This document shows, piece after piece, positions 51,483 through 59,993 of a stretch of 64,000 bases of DNA. Every line of letters starts with the position of its first letter. Position 1 is the stretch's first letter. The notes below the pieces were generated by a model. The model worked only from the letters and a program-made list of their open reading frames with translations. It did not search any database and was not told where the DNA came from. Source of the DNA: JAVBRD01 sp031548365 (GTDB lineage Bacteria > Bacillota > Clostridia > Christensenellales > UBA1750); NCBI GenBank assembly GCA_031548365.1, contig JAVBRD010000013.1:1-64000 (forward strand), written 5' to 3'. The position numbers were made by a program, and so were the translations under genes.

Positions 51483-51830
51483 ATGAACGTCTACGACAGC
51501 GCGCACGCGCTCGCGCGCTCGCTTAAGGAATCGGACGAGTACCACGCGTGGGAGAAAGCCAAGGTTGCGGCCTACGAATCCGACACCAACAAGGCGCTCA
51601 TCGAGGAGTACAAGCGCCTCCAATTCAAGCTCCAGGTGAGTATGGCCGGAGGCGGGTCTCCCGACGAACAGGAGATGTCGCGGCTGACGCAGATTGGCCA
51701 GCTTCTCCAGTACAGCCCTGAGTGCAGCGCGTTTCTCATGTCTGAGATGCGCCTTCAGCGCATGCTGGCCGATATATACCAGATCCTCGGCCAAGCGGTG
51801 GGCGTTGACCTGGACGCGCTTCGAGGGTAG
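51483..51830 (+). CDS. ylbF: YlbF/YmcA family regulator
   Basis: 115 residues, all helical: a long N-terminal helix with ARSLKESDEYHAWEKAKVA, then a kinked helix pair ending in MLADIYQILGQAVGVDLD, as in YlbF/YmcA. In Bacillus, YlbF, YmcA and YaaT form a complex that acts with RNase Y in mRNA maturation and sporulation control. Its near-contact with RNase J suggests a shared RNA-processing role; this is inference. ATG 51483 has AAGGAG in place. Confidence 0.88.
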   Translation: MNVYDSAHALARSLKESDEYHAWEKAKVAAYESDTNKALIEEYKRLQFKLQVSMAGGGSPDEQEMSRLTQIGQLLQYSPECSAFLMSEMRLQRMLADIYQILGQAVGVDLDALRG

Positions 51831-51915
51831 TGTTGCGGCAAGCCGCATAAGTGTCCGTTCCCGCGGGCGGCGTACAACGTATTCCATTCGCCATCCTTGG
51901 AAAGAGAGCTGAACC

Positions 51916-53130
51916 ATGCAGAGCCGTCAAATTTCCATGCCTGTCAAAATTGCCGTTGGCCTGTGGCGCGTTCTCCGGCCGGTTGCGATATTCGCGACCA
52001 GCCTGTCCATTGTGCTCGGTATGCTTTTTGTGGGTTGGCACTTCGCGTATGGGACGTTCGTCGCACCGGTCGATGTTAACAACAAGGAGACTGTGCGCGT
52101 TGTCATCAAGTCAGGTTCCACGGTGCGTTCTATCGCCAAACAGCTCCACGACGCGGAACCGGTCCCGCTCATCCGCAACCGTGGTTTTTTTCAGTACGCG
52201 ACGGAGTTTTTCAGTCAGGGCGCCAAGCTGAAGGCGGGGGAGTACGACTTATCGCCCTCGATGTCGGTCGCGGAGATTATCAGCACGCTGACCAAGGGTG
52301 ATGGCGGGCAGCTGACCATGACGATCCGGATCGCGGAGGGCTCCACCATTCAGCAAATGGCGGACTCGCTTGTCACACAAGGCGCGCTGACGGAAGCGGG
52401 AAAGACCGAGTTTCTTGCGCTGTGCAAAACGGGCGAGGCGTTCCGGGACATCGGATTTGTCGAGACGCTGGTCAAATCCGGCGTTGGTAACCGGCTGTAT
52501 GCGCTTGAGGGATACCTGTTCCCGGACACATACGAAATTTATCAGGGCGAGCGTCCTCAGGTCATCATCCGGAAGCTGCTCGCGCGCACCAACGAGATTT
52601 TCTCGGTCAACTATCACTCCGCGGCGCTCGAGGCGGAGATGACCATGGATCAGGTTCTGACGCTCGCGTCCATGATCCAGAAGGAAGCCAAGCTTGCCGA
52701 TTTCGCCAAAGTGTCCGCGGTTTTCCATAACCGCATCAACAGCGACATGCGCCTGGACAGCGACGTCACGGTCAAGTACGTGCTGGGCACGGACCGAATG
52801 GCGCTGACCGATCAGGACATATCAATCCAGTCCCCCTTCAACACCTATATTTTTAAGGGGTTACCGCCGGGTCCCATCTGCGCGCCGCGAAGCGCGGCCA
52901 TGGACGCGGCGATCACGCCTGACGAGAGCATGATGTCGGAAGGCAGCGTATACCTGTATTTTTGCTCAAGGGATCCCGAATCAGGCGCGCTGCTGTTCTC
53001 AAAAACACTGGAGGATCATCAGAAGGCTGTCTCGCAGTACAGACCGTCGTGGGTAGAATATGACAGAAAAAAAGCGGCAGCGACGCCAAAGCCATCGGCC
53101 ACCCCTGCGCCTTCAACCGCGCGCCCTTAA
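51916..53130 (+). CDS. mltG: endolytic transglycosylase MltG
   Basis: 404 residues. One N-terminal membrane segment at about 25-45 (SLSIVLGMLFVGWHFAYG), LysM-like region VVIKSGSTVRSIAKQLHDAE at about 58-77, then the YceG catalytic domain with LASMIQKEAKL near 258 (catalytic glutamate) and VSAVFHNRI near 275. A Lys/Pro/Thr-rich tail ends the protein. It cleaves nascent peptidoglycan strands. ATG 51916 has GAGAG upstream. It precedes lon. Confidence 0.92.
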   Translation: MQSRQISMPVKIAVGLWRVLRPVAIFATSLSIVLGMLFVGWHFAYGTFVAPVDVNNKETVRVVIKSGSTVRSIAKQLHDAEPVPLIRNRGFFQYATEFFSQGAKLKAGEYDLSPSMSVAEIISTLTKGDGGQLTMTIRIAEGSTIQQMADSLVTQGALTEAGKTEFLALCKTGEAFRDIGFVETLVKSGVGNRLYALEGYLFPDTYEIYQGERPQVIIRKLLARTNEIFSVNYHSAALEAEMTMDQVLTLASMIQKEAKLADFAKVSAVFHNRINSDMRLDSDVTVKYVLGTDRMALTDQDISIQSPFNTYIFKGLPPGPICAPRSAAMDAAITPDESMMSEGSVYLYFCSRDPESGALLFSKTLEDHQKAVSQYRPSWVEYDRKKAAATPKPSATPAPSTARP

Positions 53131-53144
53131 TCGGAGGAAGATGA

Positions 53145-55511
53145 GTGGAGATAATGAGTCAAGAGATATTCGGAACTGAAGATTCGGCGGAGAACGGCGT
53201 GTTGGTATTGCCGCTCTTACCTTTGCGTGGGTTGACAGTGTTTCCGCATATGACCATGCAGATTGATGTGGGGCGCGAAAAATCCATGCTCGCGGTGCGC
53301 GGCGCTGTCGACAGCTATGACGACCGGATTTTTCTGGTGACCCAGCTTGATCCCGCGCAGGACGAGCCGTCGCAAAGCGATTTATACGAGATCGGCGTGA
53401 TCGCCGAGGTCAAGAACGTCTCGCCCCTGCCCGGAGACGCCATTCGCCTCGTGGCGGAAGGCCTTTCGCGCGCGCGCATATTGCGCCTGAGTACAGGAGG
53501 AAAATACGCGCACGCGGAGATTGCGCCTGTTGACGAGGAGCTGATGGCGGGCATTGAGGCCGAGGCTTACTGCCGCGTAGCGAACGAAGCGTTCGAGACG
53601 TTCGTTAAGCTGTCCGCCCGCGTTCCTGCGGAGCTCGCGGCGACGGCTTCGGCCATATCCGAGCCCGGGCAGCTTGCCGATGTGATCGCGGCGCACGCGA
53701 TCATGCGTGTAGATGAGCGCCAGCGGCTGCTTGAGACCATTGACCCCAAGGAGCGCATATCGCGCGCGACGGCCATCATTGAAAGAGAGAATCAGTTGCT
53801 CGCCATCGAGCGCGAGATCCGCGAAAAGGTCAAACAGCAGATCGATAAAAACCAGCGCGACTACTACCTGCGCGAGCAAATGCGCGCTATTCGCAAGGAG
53901 CTTGGCGATGGCGATCCGCAGGAGTCCGACGAATTGCGCGAAAAACTCGCCGCGACGCAACTCAACGACGAGGCCAAGCAAAAGGTCGAACGTGAGCTCA
54001 AACGGCTCTCGCGCATGTCCCCGCAATCACCCGAAGTAGGTGTGATCCGCTCATGGGTGGAGTGGGTGCTGGATATGCCGTGGGGTAAGCTCACTGAGGA
54101 CAATCACGATATCGCGCACGCGAAAAAGGTGCTGGACGAAGACCACTTTGGTCTTCATAAAGTCAAGGAACGCGTGCTTGAGTACCTCGCGGTGCTTGCG
54201 CTCAAGAAGGACATGAAAGGTTCCATCCTGTGTTTTGTCGGCCCTCCGGGAGTCGGGAAAACGAGTGTTTCGCGTTCGGTCGCGCGCGCCATGGACAGAA
54301 AGTTCACGCGCATTTCTCTTGGAGGGTTGCGCGACGAGGCGGAGATACGCGGACATCGCCGCACGTACATCGGCGCGATTCCGGGCCAGATCATCGCCCA
54401 TATCAAACAGGCGGGCAGCATGAACCCTGTTTTCTTGCTCGACGAGGTCGACAAGCTTCAGGCTGATTTCAGAGGAGATCCCGCGGCGGCGCTGCTCGAA
54501 GTGCTTGACGCCGAACAGAATGGGACGTTCCGTGACAATTATCTTGAAATACCGTTCGACCTCTCGCATGTGTTGTTCCTGACGACGGCCAATACGCTTG
54601 ATACCATACCGCGCCCACTGCTTGACCGCATGGAGATCATCGAGATTGCCGGCTACACCGAGGACGAAAAACTGCGCATTGCTCAGGACCACCTCCTGCC
54701 CAAGCAGATCAAAGAACACGGGATGAGCGTGCAGGACGTTCAGCTGACGGACTCCGCGTGCCTTGAGATCATCCGGCGGCACACGCGCGAGGCGGGTGTG
54801 CGGCAGCTTGAGCGCAAGATCGCCAAGCTCTGCCGCAAGGCGGCTGTTCGCGCCGCGAAAAAGGACGGCGCGAGGACGCGCATCACCCCCGCGAAGCTTG
54901 AGGACATGCTGGGCGTGCCGCCGTACAGTTACGGCAGGATGGACGAGAACGCGCAGGTGGGCGTGGTCACGGGCCTTGCATGGACGGGAGCGGGCGGAGA
55001 CACACTTCCGGTTGAGGTCGCGGTGTTGCCTGGAACAGGTAAGCTTGAGTTGACGGGCCACTTGGGCGAAGTGATGCAGGAGTCGGCGCGCGCCGCGCTT
55101 TCCTGTGTTCGTGCGCGTGCCGAGGAACTCGGTCTTGAGCGCGATTTTCACGAGAAGATCGACATCCACATCCACGTGCCGGAAGGCGCTGTGCCCAAGG
55201 ACGGCCCTTCCGCCGGCGTCACGATTGCGTGCGCGCTCGTATCGGCGCTCACGGGCATACCCGCGCACCCGCACGTCGCTATGACGGGCGAAATCACGCT
55301 CAACGGGCGCATTCTGCCCATCGGCGGCCTTAAGGAAAAGGCGATGGCCGCAAGGCGGGCAGGCGTCACGACAGTGCTTTTCCCAGAAAAAAACAAGCCG
55401 CAGCTCTCTGAGATTGAGCCGCGCGCCCTTGCGGGGCTTGAGCTTATGCCCATTGCGACGCTTGACGAGGCGCTCGACCAGATTCTGTTGCGCCAGCCCG
55501 GTTCGCTGTGA
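53145..55511 (+). CDS. lon: ATP-dependent protease Lon
   Basis: 788 residues, full-length LonA. N-terminal substrate domain about 15-210 (VLPLLPLRGLTVFPHM), ATPase domain with Walker A GPPGVGKTSVSRSVA near 366, Walker B PVFLLDEVDKL, and a C-terminal protease domain with the catalytic serine in PKDGPSAGVTIAC near 690 and the lysine in GGLKEKAMAA. It degrades damaged and regulatory proteins. GTG 53145 has GGAGG seven bases upstream; ATG 53154 is an alternative. Its TGA overlaps the ysxC ATG. Confidence 0.96.
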   Translation: MEIMSQEIFGTEDSAENGVLVLPLLPLRGLTVFPHMTMQIDVGREKSMLAVRGAVDSYDDRIFLVTQLDPAQDEPSQSDLYEIGVIAEVKNVSPLPGDAIRLVAEGLSRARILRLSTGGKYAHAEIAPVDEELMAGIEAEAYCRVANEAFETFVKLSARVPAELAATASAISEPGQLADVIAAHAIMRVDERQRLLETIDPKERISRATAIIERENQLLAIEREIREKVKQQIDKNQRDYYLREQMRAIRKELGDGDPQESDELREKLAATQLNDEAKQKVERELKRLSRMSPQSPEVGVIRSWVEWVLDMPWGKLTEDNHDIAHAKKVLDEDHFGLHKVKERVLEYLAVLALKKDMKGSILCFVGPPGVGKTSVSRSVARAMDRKFTRISLGGLRDEAEIRGHRRTYIGAIPGQIIAHIKQAGSMNPVFLLDEVDKLQADFRGDPAAALLEVLDAEQNGTFRDNYLEIPFDLSHVLFLTTANTLDTIPRPLLDRMEIIEIAGYTEDEKLRIAQDHLLPKQIKEHGMSVQDVQLTDSACLEIIRRHTREAGVRQLERKIAKLCRKAAVRAAKKDGARTRITPAKLEDMLGVPPYSYGRMDENAQVGVVTGLAWTGAGGDTLPVEVAVLPGTGKLELTGHLGEVMQESARAALSCVRARAEELGLERDFHEKIDIHIHVPEGAVPKDGPSAGVTIACALVSALTGIPAHPHVAMTGEITLNGRILPIGGLKEKAMAARRAGVTTVLFPEKNKPQLSEIEPRALAGLELMPIATLDEALDQILLRQPGSL

Positions 55512-56122
55512 TGATTGAGATCAAAAGCGCGCGCTTTGTGACCTCGGTCGTGGATGTTTCCGCGTTTTCCAACTTGCCCGCGCACCCGCAGTTCGTCATG
55601 GTAGGGCGATCCAACGTCGGCAAGTCATCGCTCATCAACACGCTCGCGCGCAGAAAGGGCATGGCCCGCGTGGGTGCGACGCCGGGTGTGACACGGCTGA
55701 TCAACGTCTATGAAATCAACGAGTGCATCCACTTGGTCGACCTGCCCGGTTTCGGTTTCGCTTCGGTCGACGCCAAAGAAAAACAACGCTGGGCGGTCAT
55801 GATCGAAGGCTACTTACATGGCTCTGAGCGGATCGCAGGCGCGCTCCAGCTGGTGGATATACGGCGCGAGCCAAGTCCGCAGGACGCGCAGATGACCGCT
55901 TGGCTCAGGCATTACGGCCTGCCCATGATCACGGTCGCGACCAAGGCGGATAAATCGCCAAGATCGCAGCGCCAGAAGCTCATCTCCTCGATATGCCGCG
56001 CCCTCGTGGTTCAGCCGTGGGAGGTTGTGGCGTTTTCCGCGGAGGACGCAACCGGGCGCGATGACATTCTCAAATGGATGACTGAAAGGGTGGTCAGCGA
56101 TGGAGCATCACCGCCCACATGA
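55511..56122 (+). CDS. ysxC: ribosome biogenesis GTPase YsxC/YihA
   Basis: 203 residues. G1 MVGRSNVGKSSLINTLAR near residue 36, G3 DLPGFGFASVD, G4 ATKADKS and G5 FSAEDATG define the EngB/YsxC GTPase. It is required for 50S subunit assembly in Bacillus. ATG 55511 overlaps the lon stop (lon-ysxC order as in Bacillus); GTG 55508 is also in frame. The end overlaps the next gene by 23 bases. Confidence 0.95.
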   Translation: MIEIKSARFVTSVVDVSAFSNLPAHPQFVMVGRSNVGKSSLINTLARRKGMARVGATPGVTRLINVYEINECIHLVDLPGFGFASVDAKEKQRWAVMIEGYLHGSERIAGALQLVDIRREPSPQDAQMTAWLRHYGLPMITVATKADKSPRSQRQKLISSICRALVVQPWEVVAFSAEDATGRDDILKWMTERVVSDGASPPT

Positions 56123-57134
56123 GTATATCGCCCCGGTTGAGCGGTTCACGCTCGAGGCCGGGGCGATTTTGCGCGCTTCGGAGGAAATTCCGACGATCTG
56201 GCGAAGAGCGCTTGTCCTCTCGGGCGACACAGCGCAGCTTGTGGCGGGGGAGACGCTGTGTGCGATGCTTTCCGCACGAGGCGTTAGCGTCGCTCGTGAG
56301 CGCTTTCACGGCCATTGTACGAACGAGAAGGTTGTTCTGTATTCCGAGAAAACCGCGGACGTTGTCATCGGAGTCGGCGGGGGCGCGTGCATGGATCAAG
56401 CCAAATCGGTCGCGAACCATCTGCGTGTGCCTTTTTGCGCCATCCCCACGCAAGGCGCGACGTGCGCCGCGTGCACGCGGCTGGTCGTGTTCTACAACGA
56501 GGACGGATCGCGCGCGCCAACCATGCTCGTCAGGGAACCTGTCGCGCGCGTATACGCCGATCTCGGGGTCATCGCAAGCGCACCCGCGAGAACGCGCGCG
56601 GCGGGCATCGCGGACGCGCTCGCCAAGCCGGTCGAAACCGCGCTGCACATCGCGGTCCCGGACACGCACGCGCGGTTCATGGTCGCAATGGGGGTATCCG
56701 ACGCGATTGGGGAGACGCTCTCGCACGACACGCTGCCGGAGGCTGAGCTGACTAGCGCGCTGTACACCGCCGGTCTTGCGTCTGCGCTCACGGAAGGGCT
56801 GAAGCACACGCAGATCGGGCATGGATTGTACGACGCCTGCTGCGGCATTCTGCCCGATTGGCGCGAGCGCTGGCCGGGAGGCTGTCTTCACGGCGATCTT
56901 GTGGGCATCGGGCTTGTTTGGCAGCTCGAAGGCGTGCCACACGCGACGTGGACGGCCAAGCGACTGCGCACGAGGCTGACCGAGATCGGCTGTCCCGTGA
57001 CGTTGTCCGATATCGGCTGTACAGAGAGCGAGAAGGACCAAATCATGCGTGCGGTTTTTGCGCGAAGGATGATCAATCGGGATCATCCGCTTCACGATCC
57101 GTTGACGCGCGCCTATGGCGCGGTGAGGGAGTGA
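56100..57134 (+). CDS. iron-containing alcohol/glycerol dehydrogenase family protein
   Basis: 344 residues. N-terminal NAD-binding domain with VVIGVGGGACMDQAKSVANH near residue 80 and the CAIPTQGATCAACTR loop. The C-terminal metal domain has ADALAKPVET and HTQIGHGLYDACC, GGCLHGDLVGIGLV; aspartate and histidine positions are those of GldA-type enzymes. The alcohol substrate is unknown. It overlaps ysxC by 23 bases, and is followed by a TIM-barrel sugar-type protein, so the pair may act on one polyol or sugar phosphate. Confidence 0.85.
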   Translation: MEHHRPHEYIAPVERFTLEAGAILRASEEIPTIWRRALVLSGDTAQLVAGETLCAMLSARGVSVARERFHGHCTNEKVVLYSEKTADVVIGVGGGACMDQAKSVANHLRVPFCAIPTQGATCAACTRLVVFYNEDGSRAPTMLVREPVARVYADLGVIASAPARTRAAGIADALAKPVETALHIAVPDTHARFMVAMGVSDAIGETLSHDTLPEAELTSALYTAGLASALTEGLKHTQIGHGLYDACCGILPDWRERWPGGCLHGDLVGIGLVWQLEGVPHATWTAKRLRTRLTEIGCPVTLSDIGCTESEKDQIMRAVFARRMINRDHPLHDPLTRAYGAVRE

Positions 57135-57137
57135 CGC

Positions 57138-58019
57138 ATGAGAGCCATTTATTCGATGGGCGGGCTGTTCTCGTTGTTCAAAGAGGGCAGAGCGGAAGCG
57201 TTTTTTGAGCGCGCCGCCGATGTCGATTGCCGTGAATACGAGCTCATGGTGTTCAACTCCGCGCACCAGAGTCCTGCGTGGTACGAGGGCATCGCGCGCG
57301 CGGGCTTGTCCATTCCCGTGGTTCATGCGCGCAAGCAGATCGGCTCCTTGCTGGCTTCGGGCGACGCAAATGACGCGGACGACGCGCTCGCGATGTTCGC
57401 GCAGGACGCAAGCCTCGCGCGAAGGCTCGGCGCGTCCACGGTGGTCGCCCACTTGTGGGGCGCTCCCGCATCCGATGAACGCATGGGGCACATTCAGGCC
57501 TGCGCGCCGCGGTTTCTTGACGCGGCGAGAAAAGCGGGCGTCACGCTCGCGTCGGAGAACGTGCCGTGCACGCGCGCGGACGGGTTGTCGCGCCTTCGTG
57601 AACTTCATGAGACGTGCCCGGGGATGATGTTCACGATCGATGCGCGCTTTGCGTTTTTTGAACGCTACATCGACGTGCTGGATAGGGCTGAATGGTTATG
57701 GCCCAACGTTGCGCATGTCCACGTCAGCGACTTCCGCGGCGGATTTAAAGAGTGGGCGCGTCTCGGAAAAATCGTTCACATGGGTGAGGGAGAGGTGCCG
57801 TTTCCGCGTTTCTTCGAGATACTGCGTGAGAAGCGGTATGACGGCGCTGTCACCATCGAGTGCATGTGCGTGGAGGACGGCGCGCTGGACGTCCGCCGCA
57901 TGAACGCCAATCTCGGCGCGGTTCGCGCGCTGATCGGAGGTCATGAGAATGTGCAGGAAACTGCGCGTACCACTCGTCATCATGATCGTGATCCTGTTCT
58001 TCACATGGCTGACGGATGA
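57138..58019 (+). CDS. sugar phosphate isomerase/epimerase family TIM-barrel protein
   Basis: 293 residues. Xylose-isomerase-like barrel: the strand-loop markers VVHARKQIGSLL, VVAHLWGAP near 107, ASENVPCTRADGLS near 138, MFTIDARFAFF near 160, VHVSDFRGGFKEW near 195, GEVPFPRFF and TIECMCVED near 245 follow the IolE/EboC-like pattern with metal-site glutamate, aspartate and histidine. Substrate unknown. It starts three bases after the dehydrogenase stop. The last 71 bases overlap a small membrane-peptide gene. Confidence 0.82.
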   Translation: MRAIYSMGGLFSLFKEGRAEAFFERAADVDCREYELMVFNSAHQSPAWYEGIARAGLSIPVVHARKQIGSLLASGDANDADDALAMFAQDASLARRLGASTVVAHLWGAPASDERMGHIQACAPRFLDAARKAGVTLASENVPCTRADGLSRLRELHETCPGMMFTIDARFAFFERYIDVLDRAEWLWPNVAHVHVSDFRGGFKEWARLGKIVHMGEGEVPFPRFFEILREKRYDGAVTIECMCVEDGALDVRRMNANLGAVRALIGGHENVQETARTTRHHDRDPVLHMADG

Positions 58020-58065
58020 CTTTGGTATGGCGGTCACGCCTGCGCTTTACGCTCCGGGCAAATGA
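57949..58065 (+). CDS. small single-pass membrane protein (38 residues)
   Basis: 38 codons from ATG 57949, with GGAGG eight bases upstream. The peptide starts MCRKLRVPLV; one strong membrane segment (VPLVIMIVILFFTWLT) follows a basic start, and the remainder is neutral (DDFGMAVTPALYAPGK). It overlaps the end of the TIM-barrel gene in another frame. The positive N-terminus would place the C-terminus outside. Function unknown. Confidence 0.5.
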   Translation: MCRKLRVPLVIMIVILFFTWLTDDFGMAVTPALYAPGK

Positions 58066-58225
58066 TGGCGGAATCGGAAAAGGTGTTTAAGACCAGGATT
58101 GAACGCGTTACTCACTTTGTTGTTGGCTAAAGCGCGTTTGTCGCATGGACGCGCCGCTCACCGACGTGTACTCAGGATACACGCCGCGCGGATCAAAGAC
58201 TTACTCGCCGATCACCTTTGGTGGA

Positions 58226-58513
58226 TTACTCCCGCGTTTGCACCCGAGGGGCGTCGGTGGTCAAGCCCCCGAAGAACGCGTCGTCCAGCTCGACAAGGAT
58301 GACGTCATCGCCGATTTTGCAGATTCTCTGCCACGGGATGACGTACCCGCCCTGTTCCCCGCGAAACAGCCCCGCCAGCTTGACAGGCGCGGGCACGACG
58401 ATGGAGAGCACCCGACCTTCCGGAACCTGCACGTCCATATCTACAATCATGCCGAGACGGTGCCCGTTGACGAGGTTAATGACCTCTTTTTTGCGTAAAT
58501 CCGAAAACCGCAC
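58226..58513 (-). CDS. YlmC/YmxH family sporulation protein (PRC-barrel)
   Basis: 95 residues. RFSDLRKKEVINLVNGHRLG at the N-terminus and IVDMDVQVPEGRVLSIVVPAP mark the PRC-barrel fold of the YlmC/YmxH family. Members are short, with a glycine-rich beta barrel; role in sporulation is not defined. The GTG start at 58513 has AGGGG eight bases upstream; GTG 58522 lies too close to that SD. Divergent from aspartate kinase. Confidence 0.82.
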   Translation of the reverse strand: MRFSDLRKKEVINLVNGHRLGMIVDMDVQVPEGRVLSIVVPAPVKLAGLFRGEQGGYVIPWQRICKIGDDVILVELDDAFFGGLTTDAPRVQTRE

Positions 58514-58543
58514 GCAATCCACCCCTAGCGTCCTGATCAGTCC

Positions 58544-58571
58544 ACTCTATGCGTATGCGCCGACTTGACAA
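58544..58571 (-). promoter_or_regulatory. promoter of the YlmC-type gene
   Basis: Minus-strand TTGTCA (complement of 58566-58571), a 16-base spacer, TAGAGT (complement of 58544-58549). Its -35 physically overlaps the -35 of the aspartate kinase promoter. Confidence 0.45.
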
Positions 58572-58594
58572 AAAACGCCCTTCGTCGATATAAT
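58565..58594 (+). promoter_or_regulatory. perfect-hexamer sigma-A promoter of aspartate kinase
   Basis: TTGACA (58565-58570), an 18-base spacer, TATAAT (58589-58594). The leader to the GTG start is about 30 bases, too short for a lysine riboswitch. Confidence 0.9.
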
Positions 58595-58633
58595 CAAAGG
58601 GTTTGTATTCAAAAGGAATTCGGGGGAATCACC

Positions 58634-59947
58634 GTGATCGTTGCCAAGTTTGGCGGCTCCTCTTTGGCGGACGCCGCGCAGTTCGCCAAGGTCAAGGACA
58701 TCCTGTTTGCTGATGTTCGTCGCTCGTTTGTCGTGCCGTCCGCGCCCGGGAAACGTGACAGCACGGATGAAAAAGTCACAGACATGCTGTATAAATGCCA
58801 GTCACTCGCTTCGCAGCAGCAGGATTTCATGCCGTTGTGGGTAAAGATCGAAAACCGATACCTGGAGCTGAAGGATCGCCTCGGGCTGAAAGTGGACATC
58901 CAGTCCGAGCTTGACGCCGTTCGCGAGAGAATCCCGACAGCCAACGCCGACTACGCCGCGAGCCGTGGGGAGTACCTCAACGGCAAGCTGCTCGCCGATT
59001 ACCTCGGCTGGGATTTTCTTGATCCCGCCGAGAGCATCTTCTTTGACCAGCAAGGCGTGTTTGACGCCGAGCTGACCGACCGCATCCTTTCCGAAAAACT
59101 CAAACAGTGCCGAAACGCTGTTGTTCCGGGTTTCTATGGAAGCATGCCCGGTGGCGTGATCAAGACATTTTCGCGCGGAGGCTCCGATATCACGGGCGCG
59201 ATTGTCGCGCGCGCCGCGCGCGCGGAGGTCTACGAAAACTGGACGGACACGCCCGGTTTTCTGATGACTGATCCGCGCGTCGTGAAAAATCCCAAGCCGA
59301 TCAACAGCATCACATACCGTGAGCTGCGCGAGCTGTCGTACATGGGCGCGACGGTTTTTCACGAGGATGCGATTTTCCCCGTGCGGCAGGCGGGCATCCC
59401 CATTCATATTAAGAATACCAATGCACCCGAGGACGCGGGAACGCGCATCATGCGCGTCACCTCCGAAGCGGAAGCCGAGGCGCGCGGCGTGATCACGGGG
59501 ATCGCGGGCAAGAAAGGATTCACCGTCATCGCCATTGAAAAGGCGATGATGAACGCTGAGCTTGGCTTTGGCCGTAGAATTCTGGGCGCGCTTGAAAAGT
59601 ACGGCGTGTCGTTTGAGCACTTGCCCACCGGCATTGACACGATGTCGGTCGTGGTCTCCGACGTAAACATTGGAGAGCGCATGGACGCCGTGCTGCAGGC
59701 CATCCGGCGCGATTGCCAACCCGATTCCATACACGTTGAAACCGGTCTTGCGCTCATCGCCACGGTGGGGCGCGGCATGGTCAAGTTCCCGGGCACGGCT
59801 GCAAAGCTCTTTGACGCGCTCGCGGCTGCGGGCATCAACGTGCGCATGATTGATCAGGGGTCCAGCGAGATCAACATTATCGTGGGCGTGGACAACGCTG
59901 ACTTTGAAAAAGCGGTTCAGGCGATCTACGAGCGTTTCGTCGGCTGA
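58634..59947 (+). CDS. aspartate kinase
   Basis: 437 residues. N-terminal VAKFGGSSLADAAQFAKVK with the kinase lysine, FVVPSAPGKRDSTDEKVTDM, FSRGGSDITGAIVA near 185, and two C-terminal ACT domains from about 290 (ITGIAGKKGFTVIAIE and ALIATVGRGM). It catalyses the first step to lysine, threonine and methionine. The VPSAPGKR-type N-terminus is that of the long, mono-functional clade. GTG 58634 has GGGGGAATC upstream. No aspartate semialdehyde dehydrogenase is adjacent. Confidence 0.93.
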   Translation: MIVAKFGGSSLADAAQFAKVKDILFADVRRSFVVPSAPGKRDSTDEKVTDMLYKCQSLASQQQDFMPLWVKIENRYLELKDRLGLKVDIQSELDAVRERIPTANADYAASRGEYLNGKLLADYLGWDFLDPAESIFFDQQGVFDAELTDRILSEKLKQCRNAVVPGFYGSMPGGVIKTFSRGGSDITGAIVARAARAEVYENWTDTPGFLMTDPRVVKNPKPINSITYRELRELSYMGATVFHEDAIFPVRQAGIPIHIKNTNAPEDAGTRIMRVTSEAEAEARGVITGIAGKKGFTVIAIEKAMMNAELGFGRRILGALEKYGVSFEHLPTGIDTMSVVVSDVNIGERMDAVLQAIRRDCQPDSIHVETGLALIATVGRGMVKFPGTAAKLFDALAAAGINVRMIDQGSSEINIIVGVDNADFEKAVQAIYERFVG

Positions 59948-59993
59948 GTTTAACGTCTTCCAAATCAGGCGTTCGGCCTTGAGAGGTGCTCAC

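Noticed and set aside
50390..51484. Minus-strand 364-codon frame over RNase J
   Set aside because: Antisense to RNase J; histidine/arginine-rich product with no known fold.
56094..57608. Minus-strand 504-codon frame
   Set aside because: Antisense to the dehydrogenase and TIM-barrel genes; arginine-rich composition typical of shadow frames.
58066..58225. Hairpin GTGTA/TACAC near 58164 as a terminator
   Set aside because: Stem is only five or six base pairs with no T-run on either side.
58595..58633. Lysine riboswitch before aspartate kinase
   Set aside because: Only about 30 bases separate the promoter from the start codon, far too short.
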